Below are positions 44,259 through 56,253 of a stretch of DNA of 64,000 nt, in pieces (positions within the stretch are counted from its first letter, which is position 1; the number at the start of each line of letters is the position of its first letter). The notes beneath the pieces were generated by a model, which was not told the origin of the DNA, did not search any database, and saw nothing but the letters and a program-made list of their open reading frames with translations. This stretch comes from Hyperoodon ampullatus (Eukaryota; Chordata; Mammalia; Artiodactyla; Ziphiidae). The DNA is taken from contig OX457062.1 of assembly GCA_949752795.1 (NCBI GenBank), forward strand, positions 87,471,777 to 87,535,776. Reading direction: 5' to 3'. Made by a program: the position numbers and the translations under genes.

Positions 44259-45742
44259 GGAAAGTCAGGGATTCTGGGGAAATGGAGAAAATGTAGGGAT
44301 ACAAAGTTTCCTAAGCTATAGATTTTCTCAAATGAACCTGAGAAATGCTTCTTGGGACTATTAGCATTGACTCGTAAATAAAAAGGCCATGAGGCTGCCA
44401 ATAACTAAATAAATATCCAGTAGAAAGGCAAGAATTACACTGTTTCTATTAGTACTCTTACCCCCATTTGGAAAATGTTGTCCAGAAAACTCATATCCTG
44501 GGAAAAGTGGGCATTATTACATTTTATCACTTCAAGTCACTGGGCAATGTAATTTGTGATTATTTAGTTCTCTGGACTGCAAAGTTCTCTGTTTGGTTCT
44601 TATGTACTATAAGTCTAATATCTAGTTAGATTCCTTCTTTCACTTTCTTCCTAGAATTCAAATCTTAAAAAAAATGTGGAACAAATTCCTTCCCAGGCTA
44701 ATGGAAAACAGTCTTCTACAAACTGTGAGTCCACATGTGGGAACTCAGGAGTTTATATACAGATGTATGTGCATGAATGGTTGTACAAAGAATTAGAAAC
44801 CATTGCCAACACCATCTAATTGGCACTGGTCACCAAGATCCCAAAGGCCCTAACATTGCATTCTTTATTCACTTTACAATGAATGTTGTTTATTGTATTA
44901 TCCAATTCGAAAGGGTCTCTGCATCCACCACTTTCGCAGAGATTGACACTTGCTTTGGAAATCTGTGCAAACATCCTTCATGAGGTTTTTTTTTTTTTTT
45001 TTTTTTTAACTGCCTTTTGTTTCTGTTATCTGCAGAATCTTTCTGGAGTCTGTAAAACATTAGGAGTTCAAAAAGGAAAGGTGACTGCAAATGTGCTTTG
45101 CAGTTTGACCAGATGTGAAGCCAGTGTCATGAAATACATTCAATTATACTATAAATAGAAGGTAATTAATAAAATGTGCAGAATGCTAAGACATATCTCA
45201 CTCCCTATTACTCAGTTACTATAACCACTCTTCCAGCAAAAGACAATTCTTGCAGATGTCAGAGAATGGATTTCATAATGGGAGTCTCTATATAATAGCC
45301 TGAGAAAATGCAACTTCAATTGCAAACCAGAAGAGGCTGGATTTCTTTTCATTTTTCCCAAAAGTAATAAAAATGAAGACAAGAAAGAGACTTCTATGAA
45401 GAAGAAAAATCTCCAATCTAATTAAATATTTTTCAAATCTTGAAGTTAAAAAGCTATACATACATTGTGAACAATATTACTGGTCCAATTGGGCTACTAT
45501 AGTTCCAATGAAATTTAAAATGGGAAAATATATTAATCTGTCCTTGTTAGTCAAATTACATGTCTTGTGTGAAAAATTTTCACCTTTTCTCCCCCTATGA
45601 TTTCAGGCTCAGACAATAAGGACAATTTCTCTGTGTCAATTTCTTGCAGAGTCATATGCAATGAAATAGGAATTATGTCCAGCATCATGTGGGTAAGCCC
45701 CCCAAAGTTAATGAACAAAGTTAAAAATTTGGGGAGGGCAAA
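44259..45742. other. Unannotated unique sequence
   Basis: A T run of 22 bases lies at 44985-45007 with no recognisable SINE beside it. No gene recognised. Confidence 0.5.
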
Positions 45743-45790
45743 AATCTATCTATCTATCCAGCTATCTAGCTAGCTAGCTGTCTGTCTAAA
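45743..45790. repeat. (ATCT)n/(AGCT)n microsatellite
   Basis: ATCTATCTATCTATC, then CTAGCTAGCTAGCTG and TCTGTCTG. Confidence 0.93.
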
Positions 45791-46771
45791 GGGTATCAGA
45801 GATGAAAAATCTAGGGAAATATATAAGTTGCATTTTTGGGTGGCCGAATGTATACACTATCTTGATAAAGTGCTTTCCAGTGTAAACATTAAACCAGCCA
45901 CTTAACATTTGCCTGCTTCCACACTGTGAGAGAGTTGGCAGGCATGTAAACAGAAATGCAAACTGCCCAGAACAACATTCCTGCTAAGGACACAGAGATT
46001 ATTCATCCAAATTCAAAATGAGTCCAGTGTATGTGTTTCTCTGACAGTATGGAAAGAAGCTTGCCCATTCTCCTCTACCTCGCTGTCTCTCCTTCCCCCT
46101 CTCCCCTTTCCTCTCTCTCTGTCAGGACAAACTTAAATACTGTCACTCTCTGAGCATGATGATTGATGCCTGGGTATATCTTTCCTGTGGCTGGTCTAGG
46201 TTATACCAAGCTCTCATTTCCCCCAGCTGTTTCCGATGTAACTGTTACATAAGATCATACTTGCCTTGTTCGCTCCTTTACTGGAGGAACCGTTGTGGTT
46301 CCGTTGTCCCCAAATGTATTTCAGGACAAAACAGTACAATAGAAGCAGGAAGGCATTGCTTTGTGAACTGTTGTACAGCAAAGTCAAGTCAAAAGTTAAG
46401 AAATTATACAATACATTTGAAATATGTTGAGATATGGATAATTCTGGACTAAGAAAGACTATTGGTTTACATAAAAGATACCCTGATCTCACCTTCACTT
46501 AATTCAAGTGTTTTTTAGACATCTCTGATATTTTTTAATGATTTATCTAACAGCAAAGACTGTCATCAATTCATTGGATTTATGTCCCATTTCTATTAGC
46601 TATTTGACAGTTATCTTCCCACTTTTTTGTGTATTCTTTTACCACATAGGCGATTCTCAAACACTCTTGAATGTGGTCACTTATAGTCAAGGCTCTAAGA
46701 CCTACTTTAAAAACTGATGATGGAAGAGGGAAAAGATGTTTGTTCAAACTACCATGAACTTCTGGAAAATA
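45791..46771. other. Unannotated unique sequence
   Basis: No repeat recognised. Frames of 98 and 94 codons on opposite strands at 46156-46498 have no known relatives and oppose each other. Confidence 0.5.
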
Positions 46772-46985
46772 AAAAAGAGAGGAAAGGAAGGATCAAAGGG
46801 AAGAAAAGGAAAGAGGAAGAAAAAGAAGAAGGGAGAAAGGAAGAAAGAAGGGAAGGAAGGAAGGAAAGAAGGAAGGAAGGAAAGGAGGGAGAGAGGGAGG
46901 AAGGAAGGAAAGAAGGGAGGGAGGAAGGAAGAAAACAAGAAGGAAGGACCGAAGTATGGATGGAGGAAAGATGGAAGGAAAAAGC
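46772..46985. repeat. (GGAA)n/(GAAG)n polypurine tract
   Basis: About 200 bp of almost pure purine on the plus strand. Lys/Glu/Arg-rich frames of 101-130 codons, and their Ser/Phe/Pro-rich opposites, are by-products. Confidence 0.97.
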
Positions 46986-47974
46986 ATCAATACCACTGTC
47001 TGTGGATTACAGTTACTTATGGAGGAAGCATCCAGAAATAAGTACCATTTGTGGCTGCTTGAACCCTGGGGCTGTTGTCATTTGGTTTCAAAATAAATAT
47101 GCTACCTGAGTAAGAGACACAGTCTCAAGCTCTGATTCAGTGAACTGGTGTCAGGGTGGAAAAGACCCATTAAATCATGTCATTCCTTTCTCATTAAAAA
47201 AAGAAAAAGTGATCCCATAATATTGGTCTCCGGGGCTCAGTCCATTCAGATTTCAAAATATTCCAGGCTAGAAGGCTTCCACCATTTTCCTCAGACTATT
47301 TCATTATCCAGCTGATCTTAGACATAAGGAAGTTTTTCCAGTTATTATTCCCCAAGTTCCCTTTTATTCTAAATATCATCCCATTATTTACACTATTTCA
47401 TTATGCCTCATTTTTATACCTTGGATTTTATAGCCTTCAAGTACTAGAAGGTGGTTGTCATTTAATACTCTTTATCCATCCCTTGGCCAAGAGAACACAA
47501 AAGAGATATTAAGTTGTGCATTACTGCAGCTTTTTAAGCTCTATTCATAAATCAAGAATCCTAAAGTCTTGGGAAACAGGGATATGGTAAAAGGAAATTT
47601 ACCTTTATATTTACATTTAGTTTTCAGTTCCAAATGCTTCTATCAACTGAGGTGTCTGCCAAAGTTCTGATCGAACTTTGTGTGTGAATGAAAGTAGTGT
47701 GTGAATGAAAGAGCCATAGGCTTTCCAGGTAAGAAGGAATCTTCTTTAAGCATGATTTGGACCACTTCTCCTTATATTGCTGAAACTTCTAAATATTTCT
47801 ATCAAGTCATCATTCAGCTTTCTCTAGCAAGACATACACAGAGATAGAGAAAGATAACCTCCATGAAACATATTAAGCTAATTTTCAGATGCAAAGGCAT
47901 AATTCACATCTTCCACGAGACTGAACTACATCTCCTCCCTGCCCTGGAGGAACAATAGCAATCATAAAACTGAG
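46986..47974. other. Unannotated unique sequence
   Basis: A small direct duplication, GTGTGTGAATGAAAG, occurs twice within 47679-47711. Nothing else recognised. Confidence 0.5.
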
Positions 47975-48162
47975 ATTCTTTGAGCACTCACTCACTGATC
48001 AGGGATTCTGGAAATTCAATCTGCCTTATACAATTGTCATATCCTCATAAGATAGATTTATCACCATTTCAAAATGAGGAAAATAGGATTAGAGAATGAA
48101 TTCACTCGCCCAAGCTCTCACAGGTTTTCACTGCTGGAATCACAGTTTGTAATTATGAGATG
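47975..48162 (-). mobile_element. MIR SINE, antisense
   Basis: TTTGAGCACTCACTCACTGATC, CATATCCTCATAAGATAGATTTATCACC, TTTCAAAATGAGGAAAATAGG and CCCAAGCTCTCACAGG match the reversed MIR core. Confidence 0.75.
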
Positions 48163-48299
48163 GATACGGAGATCCATGATAGTTTCACTGTATCACACCT
48201 TGAAGTAGGATTACACCTCAAAGCACTGAACAAATACCTAATCACCATTGGACCAGCTTGGCTCCTCGTGGATAAAATTTACTTCTGTGACAAACAGCT

Positions 48300-48995
48300 A
48301 ATTCATTAATTCATTATTTAATCAGGACCCAGTATGTGCCTGGCAATCTTTTAGTACAGGGGACACAGTTGTAAACAGAGCCGGCAAACATTCTGTTCTC
48401 AGGGAACTCACATTCTAAATAAAATAAATACATAAGATGCATAGTTTATCAGATAGTTACAAGTACTATAGAAAAAAATAGAGCAATAAAGGGGGGATAG
48501 AATTATAAATTAAGAAATAAACACATTTATAGTTTATCAGACCATTTTGTGTGCTAAGGAGAACAATGAAGCAGGGAGGGAAGTTAGATAGGGCTGGAAT
48601 GGTGAGGGAAATCCTCTCTGCTGGTGACATGTAGACCAAGAGTTAAAGAAGGGGAGAGAGTGAGCCAGGTGGATTCTGTGGGGCAAGCATGCTGGGCTGT
48701 CAGGTGCCAAGGCTCTGAGGTCAGTTGTCTGGTGTGTTCAGGGAAGCACAAGAGAGCTAGTCCAACAGGGGCAAAGTGTGTGAGGGAAAGAGTGGCAGAC
48801 AGACGACACTGTCAGAAAGTGGTCTGGAAAGGTTCTATTGCTCTTTGTAAGCCACTGGAAGAACTCTGTTTTTTATTTTGAGTGAGATGAAAAGCTATTG
48901 AACAATTCTGAGCAGAAAGACATTATCTTATTTACATTTTTAAGAGTCACTCTGGTTGCTGTTATAAAAATGTGCTCCCTGTAGGAAAGCAGGCA
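48300..48995 (-). mobile_element. L2-like ancient repeat, antisense, longest copy
   Basis: It opens TTCATTAATTCATTATTTAATCAGGAC, GTATGTGCCTGGCAATC and GAACTCACATTCTAAATAAA, as in a reversed L2 tail. It continues with GAGCCAGGTGGATTCTG, GTGTGTTCAGGGAAGCAC, TTTTTTATTTTGAGTGAGATG and AGTCACTCTGGTTGCTG, the downstream module shared with the copies near 27.9, 40.5 and 56.0 kb. No open frame of note. Confidence 0.65.
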
Positions 48996-49039
48996 TCAAA
49001 ACAAGGCCAATTAAGACTTAATAACTAATAATGATGCCA

Positions 49040-49172
49040 CATCATAACAACAGACATTTCTTGGAAGACTTTGGTACTTACTTTATATTCATTATCACAT
49101 TAATTTTCACAACTTATGTGATGGCTATCATCATTGTGTCCTGTTTGTAATTTGTAGTTGAGGCTTTATGGA
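49040..49172 (-). mobile_element. MIR SINE, antisense
   Basis: TTGGTACTTACTTTATATTC, ATTAATTTTCACAACTTATGTGATGGC and TGTAATTTGTAGTTGAGGC recall the reversed MIR core. Confidence 0.6.
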
Positions 49173-49324
49173 ATTTTTATGGCAGTTGATCCAGTACACA
49201 TGCAGGGGCATACTTGACTTGAATAAATTTAGTTGTTTTGAAATAAGTTTTAATTAATAGAATATGAATATATTTGAGGTTTTTATGGCAACTGGTATAG
49301 TAATTGGAGATGCATAGGAAAACA

Positions 49325-49455
49325 GTGATTCATAACCCTAAATGCACATTAAAATTACCAAGAGCTTTTAAATTGTACTGTTTGTCCTTGGAGATACTTA
49401 TGTAAGGATTTGGTTGAGACCCAAGTGTCTGTACTACTTTAAAAAACTTTTTAGT
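49325..49455 (+). mobile_element. MER5A-like hAT relic
   Basis: GTGATTCATAACCCTAAATGCACATTAAAATTACCAAGAGC matches the MER5A left part ('gttctcaaacttgagtgtgcatcagaatcacctggagggc'), then TTTTAAATTGTAC. Confidence 0.7.
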
Positions 49456-49543
49456 ATCTATTTAAGATAGAGAACACATTTAAAGAAACTCCAATCCCTG
49501 CAAAGATGTAAGATCAAAAATATCCAGATATTTTGATCTTGAG

Positions 49544-49759
49544 TACATTATTTTTTTAAAGATTTTTTTGATGTGGACCAATTTTAAAGTCTTTATTGAA
49601 TTTGTTATAATTTTACTTCTGTTTCGTGTTTTGGCTTTTTTGCTGTGAGGCATGTGAGATTTTAGCTCCCCAAACAGGAATAGAACCCAAACCCCCTGCA
49701 TTGGAAGGTGAAGTCTTAACCACTGGACATCCAGCGAAGTCCCAAGTTACATTATTTTT
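49544..49759 (-). mobile_element. CHR-1/CHR-L-type SINE, antisense, with 12-bp target-site duplication
   Basis: The insert proper is about 49556-49747. TACATTATTTTT lies at 49544-49555 and at 49748-49759. The body reads GATGTGGACCAATTTTAAAG, TCTTTATTGAATTTG, GGCATGTGAGATTTTAGC, CAGGAATAGAACCCAAACCC and CCACTGGACATCCAGCGAAG, reversed. Its 3' segment is longer than in the CHR-2 copies. Confidence 0.93.
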
Positions 49760-50394
49760 AAGAAATATATTTCTTAATAAATATATAAATAAACATATTT
49801 CTCTGTTCAAATTTGCCATCTACATCTCACAAGTTCATTGGGTCATAGTGTATGTATTTTGTGGATAAACTTTCTCCTGGCTTCTTCTTTTGCCCAGATT
49901 CCCTTACCTTCTTTGAAAAAAAAAAAGTATGTGTATCTACTTTTAAATGCATAATTTAAAAAAGTAAATTAGAAATACAGTTGTCGAACACTCCGCTTAT
50001 AATTAATTCTTAATTAATAGCTAACCAACTACCTGGACCAACTCAAATGTTTATCAAAGAAAAGGAATATTGAAAAATACTTAACAAATGATCAGGTTTC
50101 TGTAAAGAGAGATATAGCACTTTTTGGACCTAGAAAATGTAGATGTTTTAAACAATGGGCGTAATGGCAGGAAGGGGACTCTTATGGGAGGAGGATTTCC
50201 CATTTTCTCACAGCTCTCCCTTTAGCCCAGGCTGTTTACAAAGACACTGGTGATAATCATTTCTTGTTAAAACTGGAGCTCAGGCAATAGCTGAGGGAGG
50301 CTGGAGGAGGTCAGGACCATAAGGCCAGAAATAGCCTTAAGGACATGCAAAATGGTGAGCTCTGTGCAGGGGATCAGCATGGGGAAGGAATATT
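49760..50394. other. Unannotated unique sequence
   Basis: Nothing recognised. Confidence 0.5.
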
Positions 50395-50830
50395 CTACAA
50401 AAGGGCAGGGATCATTCAACAGAGACCAACTGCTGTAACAAACAAAGCCAACATTTCAGAAGCTTAATGGAGCAAAAGTCTAGTTCTTGTCCTGTCAATG
50501 TACAGTGTGTGTCCATGGTGGTGGAGGGACCTCTTCTGTCCACTGCTCCACACTTAGTCATTTGGGGACCCAGGATTCCTCCAAGTGGTGGTCTTTGGAC
50601 TCTGGGATGTTGGAATTCTCTACAAGGTCCATTACAACTTCCTGAGTGAAGAGCAAAGAGAGAGAGTAGAGAATCAAATGACAACTTCTAGCGGCCAGTC
50701 CAGAAACCGGTATATGTAACTTTCTCCCTCACTCCTTTGACCAAAACTCAGTCATGTGGTCCCATGCTTTCCTCCCTGAGAGCAAAGGGAGGAAAATGGG
50801 TAGAATTATGTGCCACAGGAGCCCAGGGAT
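50395..50830 (-). mobile_element. Old LTR-like interspersed repeat, family uncertain
   Basis: Phrases such as TCATTTGGGGACCCAGGATTCC, AAACTCAGTCATGTGGTCCC and GAGGAAAATGGGTAGAATTATG resemble a common old mammalian LTR-type repeat read in reverse. I cannot name the family with confidence. A 90-codon minus-strand frame inside it has no known motif. Confidence 0.35.
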
Positions 50831-52286
50831 GTGCCGTTAAGGTAATCTTTATGAAAAGCTATTTCCAAATTATTTGCAAAATTGCAGACTGAACTATGTG
50901 GATTATATGCAGGAGATCATGGATAACTGATCTTTCAACATGATCTGATCAATGATCACATTTGAGCTAAAATATAGAGTCATTGGTATCTGGGAGAATA
51001 AGCCTCAACTGCCGTGGATTGACTGATGTAGAAAGTGAGGTCCAGGGCTGGAATCTACCTCTGGGGAGTCCTAATGATACACGTGACTCAGAGCCAGGTG
51101 GTGAGCCAGGCTTAGAGGTCTTTCTCCCATCCCTGTTTTGGGACAAGACTGGAGGCAGAATCTGAGGAGATATGGAATCAGGAGGTGGATGTTTCAATTT
51201 GTCCCAGCTGCAGGGATGGAGTGGGGTGAAGTGAGCAAAGATCCAAGTGGACTTTTATAGTTCAGATGGCCTGGACTCACCCTGTCACTGTAGTCTAGAT
51301 GCTGGTTCTTTGGAGTGCCTGGAGCTATCTCAACTGGGACACGGTCCTAGTGCTGCACTGGCCCTTTGATGGTGGCAGGTGGTGGGAGGCAGTGTGGTTC
51401 AGAGGCTGTGTCCTCACCTGCTCTGTGCTAGTGAGAAAACCACAGCTTGCCTTGTCTCAGAAGCTTCTATGGGCAGACTTCATGGTAATGTACGTTAATA
51501 TGGTCATGATCTCTTCTTACTGCAAGATGGGAAAATCCTTTCATAGTGTGCCATATCCTGACATTCCCCATAACAAAGAGTGTCACAGGTGTGTGTGTGC
51601 ATGCATATGTGTGCATGTGTGTGTCAGAGAACTGTAGTAAACTAACTTTAAAACAATGTTTCTTGAGAGATATATGGTGTCCATCCAAGGATGGGTTATG
51701 AGGTTCTGCTCTATCTGCCTCAGTATAGAACTAACACGTCCTGAATCTCAGACCTCCCTCCATTCACTTCTTATCACACAACCCATTTTCCAAGTTGGAT
51801 GTAAAAAACCCCGATTAGCACCCTTTATGTCACAAAGGCAGGGGATCAAATACTAGTTTGGTATTTGTGTATATTTTCCCAATGTGTCATAATATGTTTT
51901 ATTGTTATTCCCAGTCAGTCATAGAAACAAGTTCTGATCCCCAGGCTTGGAACCAAAGAAATAAATTTTAAAATGAGTCTAAGAAGGAAAAAAAAAAGAT
52001 TTAGAGCTTAGATGAGTTACTGTGTTCTTTCTTTCTTTTGCCTCAATCTTATGTTTCAGATTTTGTTTTGTTTTGTTTTGTTTTTTTGGTTTATAAGGGA
52101 AGTTCGGTTGAATTTGCTTCAGTAGTTTCTTATATACTTTTGTCCTTATGATAGGAAAATCTATTCTTTCTTTTTGCCCACCAGTCAGACAGTTAGCTAG
52201 TCAACCAACAAATGTTTATGAAGATCCTGTCATGTGTAAAGGCATTCTGTTAGATAAAGTTTGGAAGAAGAGGAAGATCAATTTAG
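50831..52286. other. Unannotated unique sequence
   Basis: Short TG/CATG-rich run at 51592-51625 and a TTTTG run at 52062-52088. Frames up to 112 codons (51299-51637) have no recognisable family. Confidence 0.45.
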
Positions 52287-52680
52287 ATTTATTTTATATA
52301 TATACATATGTGTGTATATACACACACAGAATATGTAGTCATGTACCATAGATAATTGTAATATGTAAGAATATATCATATAGAATTATAGTATATACCA
52401 TATATTACATATATTTATATACATACATGTGTATATACACACACAGAATATGTAGTCATGTTCCATAGATAATTATAATATGTAAGTATATGTCATATAG
52501 AATTATAGTATATAGCATATATTATATATATTTATATATATACATATGTATGTATAAATACACACACAGAATATGTAGGCATATACCATAGATAATTGTA
52601 ATATGTAATTATATACATATAGAATTATACTATATCCCATATATATATATATATTTATATATAATTATATACATTTAGTA
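52287..52680. repeat. AT-rich tandem repeat, unit 117-123 bp, about 3.2 copies
   Basis: CACACACAGAATATGTAG starts copies at 52321, 52438 and 52561, giving periods of 117 and 123 bp. Each copy then has ATAGATAATT, AATATGTAA and ATAGAATTATA in the same order, before a variable TATATA filler. A partial unit lies to the left (52287-52320). Confidence 0.95.
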
Positions 52681-54150
52681 CCTATTATATAACAGGCATT
52701 CTACAGAGTATCAGATGAGATGGGTTTGTCACTTTGAAACATGGGCAATGACGATAGAAATTGTAAAAGTCAAGTGAAATGTCTCAACCAAATACTTTTT
52801 CAATAACTGCTTGCGAGCCTGCTCCCAGGCATCCGTCTTCTTCATGTACCAGCATGACCCTGCTGGGAAAATGGACCATGCAGACAATGGGAATGACTTT
52901 CACAGCAGGACCTAGGCTCTATGCCTGTCTCTAATAATATATAAAGAAGACTAGGCTGAGTTCAAAGATAGGGAACATCAATCCTTGATAACACACATTT
53001 TTTAGGATGGTGAGAGGAGTCAGGAATGTGTGACATGACGTTTAGGGCAAGAAAATGACAGATGTGGCTCCTGAAAGACAGGGCTCAAATTACAGTATAA
53101 GTGCACATTTTCTCCAGAGCTGGAAGTTTAACCCACAGCTCTCACTGTTTTGAGGGAGGGGTGAGGTTTCGAAACATTTTGAGACATCCTGGCCAGGGGA
53201 GTTCTGGGATTTATGAAAAGCCTCAAATCACAGAGCACAGTCGAGAGTGCAGCTGAGTTTTGAAGTCAGAAATTCTAAGTCGTATTTGCTTCATCCACAG
53301 CCATAGAGACATGGCACATCCGCCTTCTGTCTCGATCAGCAGCCCTCTCACCCTCCTCCCACCCTCCTGCCTGGCTTGCTGTCTTGCCCTTGGAGCCTCA
53401 GAGGTCACCTTCTTTAGAAAATGTTTTTTCATGGCTCAGAGCGTAGTTAGATGCCCAGCCTATGAACTCAAACAGCACTGCGCATGTACTGTGTAATAGC
53501 ATTCTTCACACCGTGTATCTTTTGCTTGTCTACCTCAACCTCTGAATGATTTCCTCCGGGGGTACATTTGGATCGTGTTTCTGGTACAGAGCTCAGTGCC
53601 TGGCAATACTACACCCTCCATAATGCCGGTTCACTATCAGATGAATCAGTGCCCTGCGTGTCTTCCAGAGCTTGGGTCTGTGTTAGAATGTGAGGCCTTC
53701 TGGGAGCCCTTGCCTCCCGTTCCTATGGAAACAGGGTGCTGCATTTCACTTAATGCAGAACATCTGAAAACAGGCCTGTGTGGGAGGAGCCCTGGAATGC
53801 AGGACGATGAATGGCTCATTAGTGTCAGTGAAACTTTCCTCCACGTGCAAAGGCACACACACCATTAGCATCTGGCCCTAAGTGGGAGATTCCAACAGAT
53901 GTTGTAAAGTCTCCAGGGCCAGCTTCTCCTCATTCACAAAAATGTGTTTCTTGCTCTTCTCTTATCAGCCTTGAGAAAATAGGAGTGAAAATTTTAAGGA
54001 AAATCCCTTAAATTGAACCAAATCCTTCTCCTCATTGTGGCTTCTGGAAGGAAAGAGAAAGGAGAAAAGATGTACAGGGCATCACTGCTTAGACTGTATG
54101 TGTTGGCCACAGAGCCTGTGTGTGTGTGTGTGCACGTGTATGTATTTTGC
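52681..54150. other. Unannotated unique sequence
   Basis: AGAGCTCAGTGCCTGGCAATAC at 53588-53610 may be a scrap of L2 tail. A (GT)n run lies at 54116-54132. Opposed frames of 70 and 97 codons at 53575-53868 have no recognisable relatives. Confidence 0.45.
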
Positions 54151-54154
54151 CCTG

Positions 54155-54600
54155 TGTTAGTTTGTTAGAACTACCATAACAAAGCACTAAAAACCAAGAA
54201 GCTTAAACAACAGACATTTATTGTCTCACTTCTCTAGAGGCTAGAAGTCCAAAATCAAGGTGTTGGCAGGGTTGGTTCCTTTTGAGGACTTTGAGGGAGA
54301 ATCCCTTCCAGGCTTCTCTACTAGTTTGTGGTATACTAGTTGTAGGCATTCATTGGCTTGTAGGGGGCCCTCTTCTCCCTATGTCTTCAAATCATTTTCC
54401 CTCTGTATGTGTCTGCCTCTGTGTACAATTTTCCTCTTTTTATAAGGACACAGTCATAATGGATCCAGGTTCATCCTAATGACCTCATCTCAACTTGATT
54501 ATCTGCAAAGACTCTATTTTCAAATAAGGTCACATTTGCAGATACTGGGGGTTAGGACTGTAACATCTTTTTGAGGGACACAATTCAATCCATATCATTT
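54155..54600 (-). mobile_element. MLT1-type MaLR LTR, antisense, solitary
   Basis: TTAGTTTGTTAGAACTACCATAAC, GCTTAAACAACAGACATTTATTG, GGCTAGAAGTCCAAAATCAAGG, TATAAGGACACAGTCATAATGG and TAATGACCTCATCTCAACTTG, then GATACTGGGGGTTAGGAC, give a near-complete reversed MLT1 LTR. No internal retroviral genes adjoin it. Confidence 0.93.
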
Positions 54601-54702
54601 ATTAAATGATGTAAGGCCATTTTAAGGTAAAAATAAACTGCAGCACAGGGAAGATAACACATTTCATGATATTACATTGATCTGAAACCAGGTCTGTTCG
54701 AA

Positions 54703-55021
54703 TCTGATCTTCTTTTTTAATAAATTTATTTATTTATTTTTGGCTGTGTTGGGTCTTCGTTGCTGCGTGCGGGCTTTCTCTAGTTGTGGAGAGCAGGGGG
54801 GCTGCTCTTCATTGTGGTCGCGGGCTTCTCATTGCGGTGGCTTCTCTTGTTGCGGAGCACGGGCTCTAGGCACGCACGCTCAGTAGTTGTGGTGCGCAGG
54901 CTTAGTTGCTTCGCGGCACCTGGGATCTTCCCAGACCAGGGATCGAACCCATGTCCCCTGCATTGGCAGGTGGATTCTCAACCACTGCGCCATCAGGGAA
55001 GTCCCCCAATTCTGATCTTCT
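54703..55021 (-). mobile_element. Long CHR-type SINE, antisense, with 11-bp target-site duplication
   Basis: The insert proper is about 54714-55008. TCTGATCTTCT lies at 54703-54713 and at 55011-55021. The body reads TTTTGGCTGTGTTGGGTCTTCG, TTCTCATTGCGGTGGCTTC, CACCTGGGATCTTCCCAGAC, GATCGAACCCATGTCCCC and GCGCCATCAGGGAAG, reversed. This full-length CHR form is longer than the CHR-2 copies near 22.7-30 kb, which lack the first part. Confidence 0.95.
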
Positions 55022-55238
55022 GCCTTTTCCATTATTTCATGCTCTAAGAAACAAAGAGTGAGAGGGAAAGGTATTCTGCAAAGAAGTTTTTCCATTCACA
55101 AAAACGGCAAAGCCAAATTAAAGACAGATGAAAGTGGGAAAAGTTATTACCCATTGCTAAATTTTTCTCTTTTACTGGTTTATTCCTAACTAAAGTTGTA
55201 TTTCAAACTAAGATAGACACCACTGATGCTAGCCAAAA
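55022..55238. other. Unannotated unique sequence
   Basis: Nothing recognised. Confidence 0.5.
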
Positions 55239-55239
55239 C

Positions 55240-56060
55240 TTGTTACACACATTTATTCTACAAATATTCATTGAATCTGTGATGGACTTGCAGTATTCTT
55301 CTTTTTTTAAGATTTAATTTTATTTATTTTTGGCTGTGTTGGGTCTTCATTGCTGCCCGTGGGCTTTCTCTAGTTGCAGCGAGTGGGGTCTACTCTTCGT
55401 TGTAGTGTGCAGACTTCTCATTGCAGTGGCTTTTCTTGTTGCGGAGCACAGGCTCTAGGGTGCGGGCTTCAGTAGTTGTGGCACGTGGGCTCAGTAGTTG
55501 TGGCTCGCGGGCTCTAGAGTGCAGGCTCAGTAGTTGTGGCACACGGGCTTAGTTGCTCTGCTGCATGTGGGATCTTCCCCGACCAGGGATCGAACCTGTG
55601 CGCCCTGCATTGGCAGGCGGATTCCTATCCACTGCACCACCATGGAAGTTTAGTCTTGCAGTATTCTAAGAGATAAAAAGCACAGAAATGAACAAGACAA
55701 ATCCCTGCCCTCATGGAGCTTACATTCTAATGTACAGAGACAGTTAACAAGCAAACTTGATTTCGTTCATTTACATTTATACTTGTTTACATTTAATCCC
55801 TCATAATAAAATGTCAGGTAATGAAGAAGTTAAAGCCAGGTAAAGGGATAGAAAGTTACCAGGAAAGATAAGATTGGCTGGTCAGAAAAAGGAAGAGAGT
55901 CCCAAGGAAGTAGGGTAAGAGCCATACTGGTATCTGAGGAAAGGACATTTCAATACAGAATGAAGAGCAGGTACAAAGGTCCTGAGGCAGGAGCATGCTT
56001 GGTGGGTTTGAGGAGTCTAGAAACAAGGTCAGAATGAGCCCTTGAACATTTATTTAATTC
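55240..56060 (-). mobile_element. L2-like ancient repeat, antisense, interrupted by a SINE
   Basis: ACACATTTATTCTACAAATATTCATTGAATC at the left, then (after the SINE at 55300-55654) ATGAACAAGACAAATCCCTGCCC, CATGGAGCTTACATTCTAATG and CAGTTAACAAGC give a clear reversed L2 tail. The downstream module follows: AGGACATTTCAATACAGAATG, GGTACAAAGGTCCTGAGGCAGGAGC. Confidence 0.85.
55287..55667 (-). mobile_element. Long CHR-type SINE, antisense, with 13-bp target-site duplication
   Basis: The insert proper is about 55300-55654. CTTGCAGTATTCT lies at 55287-55299 and 55655-55667. The body (TTTTGGCTGTGTTGGGTCTTC, several GTAGTTGTGGC repeats, GATCTTCCCCGACCAGGGATCGAACC) is about 60 bp longer than the copy at 54714, because the GTAGTTGTGG-type motif is repeated more often. 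It splits the L2-like repeat around it. Confidence 0.96.
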
Positions 56061-56253
56061 AGTAGTGAGGACCAATGAGAAGAAAGGAATTGATTTAGCC
56101 AAAGACTAGAGTCAAAAACATAAGGCAATCAACTATACTTCAATAAGAAAAAAATAAGGCAAGTTTAGGGCAAGGAGAAGAATCATGTTTTAATATAGCA
56201 TAGAGCAGAGGTTATAAAATAAGGAAAAAATATCAGTAACAATGACCATTTCA
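56061..56253. other. Short unannotated gap
   Basis: Nothing recognised in this stretch; it separates the L2-like repeat from the L1 insertion. Confidence 0.5.

Noticed and set aside
45791..46498. 98-codon and 94-codon opposed frames at 46156-46498
   Set aside because: They lie on opposite strands over the same bases, share no recognisable motif, and have no splice or promoter support.
46717..47109. 130-codon Lys/Glu/Arg-rich frame and its 101-codon neighbour
   Set aside because: Product of the GGAA polypurine tract; nothing outside the repeat supports coding.
52287..52680. Regularly spaced repeats that could suggest a CRISPR array
   Set aside because: Units are 117-123 bp, AT-rich and tandem without unique spacers, in a mammalian genome with no cas genes.
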